This document shows positions 27,101 to 38,500 of a stretch of 64,000 nt of DNA, one piece after another. A model generated the notes under the pieces. It had not been told where the DNA came from. It searched no databases and saw nothing but the letters and a program-made list of their open reading frames with translations. The translations under genes were made by a program, and so were the position numbers. This DNA comes from Lateolabrax maculatus (taxonomy: Eukaryota; Chordata; Actinopteri; Acropomatiformes; Lateolabracidae): positions 7,765,001-7,829,000 of the forward strand of contig CM062200.1 of assembly GCA_031216445.1 (NCBI GenBank), given 5' to 3'. Numbering within the stretch: position 1 is the stretch's first letter; each line of letters opens with the position of its first letter.

Positions 27101-30100
27101 TCGCTCGCTGTTGTGTGGGCGATGTTCATTTGAATACCATTGATTTCATCCCCGTTCCAGCTCCCACTGGGACTAATTCTGCAGACCTAATTGATCAGGG
27201 TCCTCTTCATTGCAAATTCAACAAGACAGCAGAAACTCCGACAAGGTGTACCTGCAAGCCCCGGATAGAACAAAAGACCTAAAACAAGACTTCAGCCACC
27301 TCTGGTGCTTTTTTAAATGAGCTGATTGAGACATCAGCTCTGCAGAGTCTGCTCTGTGCTTGAGGGCCATTCAAAACAATAAGGTGCCTGCTGCTCTGAC
27401 TTAACAGAGGGGCTGCCATATTTGACCTTGACATCCTTTATTTGGCTTCTTTTGTGTCTAGAGAAAATGTGGACTAATTGGATAAAAAAAAAAAAGTATC
27501 TATTTGTATAACAACTTCAAGAAATGATGTGTTATAAAAATAATTAGAGGTTAAGTTGTGTGTGTTGCATCCTTTCTAATCATTAAAAGTAAATAATTTT
27601 GTAGCTCCATTGGAGTTGAATAAAAGCTGCTTTAACACAGTGTCCACCAATTAAATCTAAGGGTATAAAAGAGTCTTCTAAGATGACAGTAATTGCAAAT
27701 CCAGTTGAAACTAATTTACTTAAAGCTGTCAAAGAGGCCCATCTCTCTTATTTATAAGAGCTAAATCTTTTCATTTTCAGACAGGTGCTAGTATTTCTTG
27801 GAAGCCTAATAACAGGTCTTTTGCGTATTTTCTTTTTTTTTGTTTGTTTTTTGTCCAGAACCACTAAAGTACTTTATTAAGTGCAGACTCTGACAATTTT
27901 AATGTAAAACAAATGGTTGATGAAGGCCTTTGATGGAGGATCCTGTCTAACTGCAAGGCTTCATGCCCAGCAGATAATTCAGATGTGAGCACAGACAACA
28001 GGGAGAGCTGATCGTGGATAAGAACGCAGCCGTGTTCTGTTATGTTTTTGATGGCAGCGTAATAATAATAATAATCTCGGAGAGATTGGACACAGGCTCA
28101 CTGCAGTCCCAGCCTTTGTTGACATGATTACAGGAGGATTTAAAATCCATTATGGCCCTTACACGTCCCGTCTCAATGCAGCACGATATAAACAACAACC
28201 AGGAGAGCTGGTAAGGTGGAAAGCACACTTGATCTTTAATGCAAATTAAATCTTGTGTTTGGGATTCATTTTCAGTATGTAGGAGTTGTATAAGAATACA
28301 GTGTGAGGGATGTGTTTGGTTTTAAGCTGTTGCTTGGAGGCAGACTTCAAGGTGCACATGAATACTGAACATGGGAGCAATGAAAGAGCTGCACATCTGA
28401 AATGACTGAAAACACCAAGCTCTGTTTTACATGGGAACGTACAGTAAAGCAATGTTGTGTGTTAGTTAGCATTATTAAAAAACATCAGATTCAATGAAAG
28501 GTTAGGTCATGAACCAATTAACATGATTTGTTTAAGCGAATGACTCAGTGGTCGTAACTCAAAGCAAAGCCATGATATTCCTTGATTCTGGACAGGAATT
28601 ACATATGTTCATAAAATGCATGGTCACCATCAGCTATGCATATGATTTATGATTTTATCTCACTATGGGTATATTTGATTCAGATTCGCATCCACATTTT
28701 CTATTATTAAACCTACACATAAAGAGGATTGTTGGAGTCTTGGCACCTGTGTGTGCTGTCTGAGTGCTTTCTAGTTGTATTTGATGCTTCCTCATGTATT
28801 CAGTGCATGGCTCACTGCACGGTCTGTAGCTGCGGTGTCTGTGTGAGTGGACAGCAGGTACAGCGACTGCTCACTGGCTGAAATATAATAAAATGGCACA
28901 GAAGAAAGTGGGAATACTGTAAAGTATATTGCACCACTAAAAAAAAACATACAGGTTAGTTCCCTACTGTTGTGAAAGTTTATAGTCCATGACTGGAACC
29001 TTTGTTAACGAAATTAGACGTTAAACCTCATACTCTGATAGCACCCACCAACGAAATATACTGTGACAGATAAAACAGAAGAAAGCCTGACAAAAACCTG
29101 AATAATGAGTTTCACTGAAGAGAACTGATGTGATCCATTGAGGCATACTGAAGATATTTCTAAAGAAACAGAATGATATGTACTGTGTCAGTTTGGGGTG
29201 ATTTTGGCAGGTTTTATCTCTTAAATCAAAAGAGAAATTGCAGACAAATGTACCATCAGCGGAGCAGTCTGGTTATTGTTCAGCTGCTGGCGTTAAATCA
29301 AGACAGAGCAGAATACCTGTTGTAACAGATGAAGTGGATAAAGACCACAAGGTCAAAAAAAATATTGCTTTTTTTTTTTTCATCCCCACTGAGATTCAAA
29401 AATAATACCATTGCTATCTCACTGACACTAATTTCTTTTATTTTTGACTACTTACTAGTTGTTGCCTTTGATATGGGGTCTAGCATTGTGGGAGTTGCTG
29501 GCTTATTTTTATACTAATACAGCTGAAGTCCTGCTCTAGGCAGTAGCAGTCTATGGTAATGGTAAGGTTTCAGTGCTCAGATAACATGGGATGAGAGCTA
29601 TTTATTCAAAAACCATATGTCCTGTCGCAAAAGAGAGTAACATTAGATGAGAGAGGACAAATCTGTCTATGTTTTGATTCAGTCGTGTAGATTGTGCATG
29701 AAGATTGGAAACCGTGGGATTAGAAAGATTTTGAAGAAGGCCTGAAGCAAACTCATTTTGTTTGTTTGTTTTTTTTGTGAGATTTAGTGACGATTAGCTT
29801 TTTTTGCGTAGGTGTTGGAAATGCTGCAAAAATGTTCCAGGGAAAATCCATCCAACTAAGGTTTTATGTTTATTTTGTGAGCGAATCACGGCGTGACACA
29901 TAGTGCTGAGGTCTGAAATGGGCGCTAGGTATTTTAGAAGCTTGTTTAAATGGGACAATGAGATGCCCTGCTATCCTAACAGACAAGCAAACCAACAGAA
30001 CCAAACACATAACCTCCATAATAAAAATGCATTGTGAAACACAGGCTCGTGGCTCACAAGCAAGCTTGGAAGTGGTGCAGGACTTCAGCTCTGTATGAAC

Positions 30101-33100
30101 TCCATACCTCGTCTTATAGAACTAAGACACCACAGGCACACAGCCTGTTTCCAATATTTTTGGATTCCCCTCAGTGTTGTCATGTCATCCACTGATCCAT
30201 AAAAGTCCACTGTTCCCTCATACCTCCCTGCCGTAGCATCAAAGTATCACCTAGTTTCCGGATTTGCAGGGATCTGGCTGGCAGCCACCTCGTCTGTTGA
30301 CCGTGTTGACTGCAAAGCAGTTGCTCAAAGCTGACTCAGGATTTCACAGCTTAAATTTCTCTCAGCGACCGCCGCTTGCCACTCACCCTTAAATTTATCT
30401 GAGCCTGTGAGATTTCCGAGGACTCGCCGGCGAGGCGGTAAATGGACTGGGACGATGTGACATCCAGTTTCGGATGGCATTGACCACAGGCTGAGGAAGG
30501 TGGAGGACACAGTGCTATTTCCATCTCAGTCTATCAGTGGAAAAGAGGTTGGCATTGAACAGTTCAGCTCTCCAAAGATAGTGATAGATGCTGGGGAGGA
30601 AGGGAGGTGGGGAGGGAGGCACGGAGGGAGACAGCAAGCGGGGAGGGAAGGAAGAAAAGGAACGTGGGAGACAAAGATGGAGTGTGTGTGTTTGTGTGAG
30701 AGAGGGGAAAGGCAAGACGGGGAGAGACAGTGATAAGTTGACATGGGGGAAGTGAAATGTGACAAGCAGAGAGAAAGAGATGCTCAATCAGTGCTGTCAG
30801 GTTTTCTCGCAATCAGAGACAGCTGTAGGAGACTGCAGGCAGTACTATTGACGATGGGCTGCCTCACTAATGACAGCCAGGCGTCCATGTTTTCAGCAGT
30901 GCTGACTATAAAATCAATGGTCTCGTTTGTGCACACTGATTTTTCATTACATATTTCATGATTTTTATTGCATTCGCCTGTGTAAAAGATAGTTTTGTTT
31001 GGATGGAAGATAATTTTAAATGGTGTAAATATACAAAACTTGATTATACAGCACATCAAATAGCGGCTGTCCTCAGTTTCTTTTTATGTTGCTATCAATC
31101 TGTTGAACACATGCTCCTTGTCACAAGACAAATAAAAACACAGCCGGAAGCCTCGTATTTTTCTCCTGGAGGTGACAAAAACAGAGAATTACTGTAAAGC
31201 AAAACACCTCAGCTGTGATTGACACCTCTGGATTCACAGTGTTGTTGTTTTGTGTTTGCAGCCGTGGACACCACCAAGGACCCGTGCCAGAATGTGAAGT
31301 GCAGCCGCCATAAGGTGTGCGTCGCTCAGGGCTACCAGAGGGCCATGTGTGTCAATCGCAAGAAACTGGAGCACAGGTAGGTGGAGTTTCAGTCCTAAAG
31401 TCGGGGGAAGTTTTGTGTTTGCAGGACATGTTGCCACTATTAGAAGAGCTCTGCATGGACAGGACGGATATCTCTGTGGCGTTGGTGTCAACAGCTGTAA
31501 GCTGTGTGCCAGTTAAAAGCCTTTCAGTGTCTGGTTGGAGAGATATTGATTAAACTCAGTAACAGGGCCAGAGAGTGTCATGAGTCAGGAGTGATGTCAT
31601 TTCAGCTCGAACACTCATGCTGAGCAATGAGTAATTAACTGTGTGGCTGGAAGATGGTAAAACTGAACACGGACAGTTATCGAAGCAAATAATGACCATA
31701 AAGATTAGAATTTCATAAGCAACTGAATACCTAATTCTCAAGTTTATTCAGGCTATTTAGTTGCTTATTATTTGCTCACATAGACGTCCTTATACATAGC
31801 TAAACTACAGTTATGCTCCTATCAGACACAGAAGAAACGACGCTCACTTAATGGGTAACACTTAATGTCAAGGGTACATACCTAATGATTAATTAATGCT
31901 TAGCTAATACATGAATCATCATGATCTAATCTAATGCATGATGTATCATGAACTCCCGTGGCTCAGTTTTAATTAATAATGAAGCCACTATTACTTAGTT
32001 TAATTACTTAAAACTACATGGATCATCAGTTTGTAAACTCATACATTTATGTAGTTAAGCCAGAATAAAATCAACATGTCATCATATCAGACGTAAACTG
32101 ATGAAAGTGGATAAAGTTTTCTCAGCTCTGTGAGAAAGTGAAAGAGCACCAGATTCTTATGTTCGTGCACAACATGCAGTATGAAACTGGCTGAAGAGAC
32201 TTTTATCAGCTTCTGCAGCTATACACTTGTTTGGTCTTTGTTTATGGGAGGGTTTGATTAAATCGTCTTCCGTTGTGTTCATGTCATATCATAGAGACTG
32301 TAATACCACCAGCTGAGAGGGAAAACCCATTCTTATCACCCTTTACTTGAAATATGGGGAATTTCGAACAGCTACGATATCTCCCACTTCACCAAAATAA
32401 CTGCAAGAAGTGTCAACAAACTGGTCGAATAATGTCGTCACAGCAGGATGTTCTTCCCAGTCTGCCAACATGAAATTAATGCAGCATTAGCATGTTGTAT
32501 TTTAAATAATGTCCTTTAATGTCCACTAATGATCAATTACCATGAAATGTAGTTCAAAATGTGTCCTTGCCAGTACCACTGTAACACTGCCGAGTTCTGT
32601 CTCATGATACGTCAATGCATGACTCAGGAGGCAGAATAAATAAATAAATTCAGTAAAACTGTCTTTATTTGGTCTAAAGTCAGGGTTATAGTTGGCCATG
32701 TGAAGGCTGCAGAAATATGGAATCAGAAAAATAAGAATTTGAGAGAAAATAAAACTCACTGAAGCAAAACAAATGTAATCTCAAAAGTAAAACTTCTAAC
32801 TTTCGAACAAATTATTTTAGTAATGGTGTAAACTATAGGATAATGTTTTGTTTACAGTTCCGTCTGCTTCTCACTGAGCAGACCTTTGCCCCCACTGTCA
32901 GCTTCGTGGTTACGCTGCCAACTCTCTCGTTTGCGCTGCCTGACTTTTTGTGTGCACTTCCGACACAAACCTCTAGTGTGGGTGCAATGAGTTTTTTAAT
33001 TGACAGCTCCGTGCAGCAGGCGCCTGTTTTGGTTTTGGCGGTTTTGCCTTGTGAGTCTGTTAAAGCACTTTTTAATGCAAAGGTGCTATACAAATAAAGT

Positions 33101-35466
33101 TATTGTAATTATTATTATTATTTATTAATCTTGTAGGACTCCAGTGAAGTTAGCCAGTGGGTAGGGAATGCTCAGTGCCGCTGCCTGGGTGTCCATGTCT
33201 GCCAAAACAGAAACTCGCACTTGAACTTAAACCTCTTGAACTAGTGTACTGTGTACTTGACCCCCATGTCAAAAAATAATACTTTACTGAGCTACCCATG
33301 TTGATAATAGGCCAAAAGAAAACATGGTACTCATCAGGGGAAGTGGAAGCAGAGGAGGTTGAAACCATGACAACTAAAGCATATAGAAAATACTTCTGCA
33401 TTTTGGCCATTTAATACATTTAATATCAGGGTTTATAGTATTTCAAATGCTCAACCCCTCACAAAGACCCTTTAGTTATCTGTGATAAACCTCACTGAAA
33501 CGTATTTATCTATTCCCCTCACCCATTCATTCCACTTTCACTGGAAAACAAATGAGCAAGATTGCAGTCTGAAAAGAATTAATGGAGTGAATTATTACTA
33601 CCTGCAAAGTCTATCTGCTCCGACAGGCATTTATCTTTTTTCAATAAAGTGCTTCATTTACAGAGTCACCCCAGAGATGAGAGCGACTGTGTCGAATAAT
33701 GAGTAATAAGCACGAACACAAGCACACTAAACCATCCTAGCGTCATTTAGTAGCAGCCTCAGAAGTCGTACTGCAGAGCGTAATGCTTGTGCTCACTGAA
33801 CATGAAGTCAATCACCGTGTGAGAGGAAAGAAAGCAAGGGGAATTTTATGAAGCAGTGCATCCAAATAGTAAAAGACAATGCAGACAACTTTGGTTTTAT
33901 CTACCCAGGATCTTAGATATCTGCCTGTGAGGTTTCTGTTGCCAGCCCACCACAGTGAAAGTGAATGGCGCTCACAGCGTTTAAAAATTACATTAAAAAA
34001 ATTCAACAGCAGCGTGTCTTCCCCAAACAGGGTCCTGTTGCATTATACTACATTTACTTTGCAGATTCTTTTGTCCAAAGCAACTTACAATAAGTGCATT
34101 CAAACTTGACAGATACAAGAGCAAGATGTCATCCAAAATTGGAAGTGCATGACTCTCAAACAAGCTACTAAAAGCATGTTCAGTGCTACAGTGCAAGTGC
34201 TAGTTTTTTTTGTTTGCTTTTAAAGAAATAAGTGCAGTGTCAAGATGTAGCCTGAAAAAGGTCATGGGCAGTGACTCTGCTGTCCTGGCATCTGTAGACA
34301 GTTCATTCGACCACTGTGGGAGACAGACAGGCATTATCTTTTACTTTGGAAAAACCACAAACCTCTCTGTCAGCTGCTTTCTCTGGAAATACTTTCTACA
34401 AAAGAAATAGCCACTATGGAAACTGTTGACAGTGTGTAGCAGAGTCACTGTTGTCAGCCAGTCGGTCCACCACTTTGACTTAAATATCTCAACTATTGGA
34501 TGGATTGCCATTAAATTTTGTAAAGACATTCATGTTCCCCATAGGATGAAGCATCCTAACTTTGATGATCCCCTGACTTTTCCCTATTGCCACCAGCAGG
34601 GTGAAATTTTGTTTTTTAGTGAAATTACTTCTGTTGGATGTTTGAATGTTGTTTGTCAAATTTTGTTTGTTGTCATGAAGGTTATTCATGTCCCCCAATA
34701 AACAAAATTACATTTACTTCCCTTGTATTGGGGTGGCATGTCAGAGACAGATATCCTAAACCTGGGGCAATAAAACTATCTGGTATCATCGTTAGATACT
34801 GCTAGAAGTAGAAGTAAGTGAGAATTGTTTTTTCTGATATTTGGGTGGACTGACATTTTAACTTTTCCTTTTTTTCCTTTCATGTTCAGGGGCAAACAGC
34901 CAGGGCAGCAGGAGGCCCATGAAAGCAGCTGCAAGCCTTGTCCTGTGACTGCCTCTTCACCTGTATGTGGCTCTGATGGACACAACTACGCCTCTGAGGT
35001 AAAAGAAGAAAATATTCCGCACCAGCATCTCTCTTTGAAAACACTCACTTAGATACATTTTTCTTTTTTGCTTTATCACTGGATAAAAACCCTGGAAAGA
35101 AATGGAAAGTGCCCGTGTCATCGTTTTAAATAATGAGAGGAGTCCAGTCAAGTGCTGTTTCCTGCTGCACTGACATGTACGTGGGCGCAGCAGGGCAGCA
35201 CAGTTCATCACTGCTCTCGGGAGGACAAGTGCGCCGGCTCAACGTGGCCGTATGATTAATGACTGACGTTGTTTTGAGTGGCATCACCGAACACCGGCCG
35301 CTGCCAGGACTCTTTATTGATTTATGTATAGTTTTTAATTTTGACCTTGCATGAGAAGGCAGCGGAAAATGACAGCTCATTTTTGCTGCCTTTCTCTAAG
35401 TGCAGTGTCTCATCTGAATGAGCAATCTCTTTTTCCTGCGGTCACCCCCATAAATATTTTAAGTGC

Positions 35467-35521
<55 letters not shown>

Positions 35522-38500
35522 TACAGTGTAAGCTGGAGCAGCAGGCCTGCCTCACAGGCAAAGACATCAACATCATGTGCGCTGGCTTTTGCCCCTGTGC
35601 CACAGCCTCCGTTACCATCACAAATACAGACACAAAACGTGGTAAGTGCCTTTTTTCACCTTATACGTATGCATTTTAATTTTGGGATTCACACCTCCCT
35701 CTCCGCATCACTCCCATTAATCTGATGAGTCACGATTCAAAAAAGAAGTTATGAGGCACTGGTGGCCACACAGAGCATGCTGTGAGTAGGATAGGATTTT
35801 CTCAACGTTTCGGATCAATACTCACCAATTTCAGAGATTACTGTTAGCCAAATATCCCCCATGTGGTTAAACTGCTCTTTGAATCATGTAGTAATTAATT
35901 ATTTAGAGTGTACACTATCTGTCATTGCATCCAAACAGTATTGATTGTCCAGGCTCTTGGGCATGTGAAAATGCCAATTGATCAAAAGGATGAAATGTTG
36001 CTCCTGTTTTTCATCTGTAGCCTGAAGTAAGTGCCGAGCCTGAAACAGAAAGTGGATTTCTATAGGATAACAGCAAGTTGCTGCAGCAGAGTTAATTGTG
36101 AAATAATGTTTTCTTTGATTAGCAGATCATACACTTACAAATGGCAGCATGAAAGTCCAGCAGTACACCTCAACAGCTTTACAGTGAGGGAAACCTGCAC
36201 CTTTCATTCTGTTCACTCTACATCAGTATGAGCAATGTAAAGAGAGTCTACGGCTGTCTTCTGGGAAGTCAGACTGCTGTTAAGTGTCTGCCAGAGTTGT
36301 GAATCCTTGGATTCCCTTCTTTGCTCCCCCAGAGAGCTGCACTGGCCAGGACCTGGCAGACCTGGGCGACCGCCTGAGGGATTGGTTCCAACTCCTTCAT
36401 GGAAACGCGAAGCAGAATAACTCTGGCAAGCTCGGCGCTGGCACCGCTTCAGGTTAGAAACTCACAAAGAGGCTTCATTGTCTGCTGCTTCCAAGCTTAC
36501 AACTCAATTGTCTATGCAAAGAAATGTGGTGTAAACACAAAGAACTTTTAAGTACTATGCAAATCATTTCTGACAGCGCTGGACAAGAGCCTCGTAGCCA
36601 GCTGCAAGGACTCCATCGGCTGGATGTTCTCAAGGCTGGACACCAACAGCGACCTGTATCTGGACCAAGCTGAGCTGGCTGCTATTAACCTGGACAAGTA
36701 CGAGGTCTGCATCCGACCCTTCTTCAACTCCTGCGACAGCTACAAAGACGGGAAGGTCTCTACGGCCGAGTGGTGCCTCTGTTTCTGGAGAGAAAGTGAG
36801 TGAAGGGATCTCCACTGGACATGCGTCGAGAGCTGAGTCTATTTTGAGTTTCTCTAAATGGGTGAAATAATAGCGAGGCCACATCGTACGGAAATAGAGG
36901 GTATGCAATGACGCCTCTTTATTCCCCACTGAGTGGCAAAACAAGCCTGCTATGGCTGCTACAAAAGGGGATAAACAAATGAGTAGATGATGAAAACTAA
37001 CCACACATTCGTCCTGACACATATGTTGTATTTATGTATTTGTACCTCCACACCAGGGAGGTAACGGTACACTTAGAGGAATAGTTTGACATTTTGGGGA
37101 AAGATGCTTATTCACTTTCTTGCTGAGAGTTGGATCAGAAGATCGATACCCCTCCGATACTCTTGTGCGTTAATTGTGTAGCCAGAATCAGGATGCAATT
37201 AGCTTAGCTTAGCATAAAGACTGGAAGCAGTGGGGAAACAGTCAGCTTGACTCTCTAAAGCTACGAAATTTATCAGACACAGAAAACATACAATAAGAGA
37301 TAACTTAAAACATAAAAGACAGAGCAAAGAAATGATATGTTCCAAAATCAACTCCTAAAAACACAAATTGTCATCTTTACATTTCTGGCTTAAACACAGA
37401 CAATACACCGTGTCCATTTGTGACCTTTAGAGGAGCTTCTCTGGACAGAGACGGGCTAGATGTTTCCCACTGCTTCGAGTCTTTATTCTAAGTTAATTGC
37501 CTCCTAGGTCCAGCTCCATATTTATAAGACGGTTATTTTAAAGCAGGATGTGTCAGCCCAATCACCATCTTCAAAGCACATTCTGGTTGTGTGTTGCTTC
37601 TCTTCTCTCTAACATTTGGCATTTTGTACAAACTTGTGTTTGAATTCTCCATCCATTCATCTATTTTCCGCCGCCTATCCAGGTCCGACATTATTTCGCA
37701 GACATGATCAGCAGTTCTCCTCCCCTGTTGAGAACAATCTGGGCAAGACCTGCCTCATCTGAGTCATCTGACAGTTTGCCAGACTCACTTTCTGGCTAAA
37801 TTGAAAATTCTTCTTCATGGCCTCACTGAACTGAGTTTTGCCTCTCCACCATGATGCAGAAAATGCAGTCCTTACTTTTAGGCTTTCAGCCTTCTCTGGC
37901 TTGAGGGGCTGCCTTCACCACTGGTTTTCACCACTGGATTCTTCGGTTGACATTTCCATTTCACCTTCACAGCATGCTTGCGCTCACTTGGTCTGTCCGG
38001 TGGCGTCCTCCACCACCTAATACCAGGTACATTTATGAACTATACTTGAACATCCCTACGGACAGTCCACAGTTAGTACAGATGTCCAATAACAAAGCAT
38101 CATTTTGTTCAGATAAGGCAAACCTTCAGTCAACCCCCTTTCTTTTTCACTGAGCATGTGGGTGTTGAGGTTCCACAAAAAAAACTTGTTTTTCCTCTGA
38201 GCAACATGCAGTCACATACAGTATCCATCTATCTGACTCTTTGGAAAAGAAAGCTCTAAATCTATTTGTGCAGTTGAAAGCACATCAGCTTTTACCAAAT
38301 GTTTTTATTGTTTGTTTTTTTTTACATATAAATGCACAATGGCAGATGGTGTATGGTAATATCAGGTCAGGCGGTCATATCCTATTGAATATTGAGACAT
38401 TGCTGAAGGTTTGATTCAATGGTATTTTGACTTCAATTGAGATCGTCATTCTTTTCTTCAAGGGAAGCTGGTTTCATTTGTTAGCTGCATAGAAGTTGAA

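Larger units (their letters stand above)
31377..34889 (+). other. spock2: spock2 intron 4
   Basis: 3.5 kb containing repeat remnants at about 33.05-33.12 kb (AAAGGTGCTATACAAATAAA tail with ATT repeats), 34.04-34.2 kb and 34.44-34.63 kb. The rest appears unique; no gene was seen. Confidence 0.65.

Noticed and set aside
36630..37022. 130-aa antisense frame
   Set aside because: Mostly the mirror of spock2 exon 8 and adjoining intron; no independent support.
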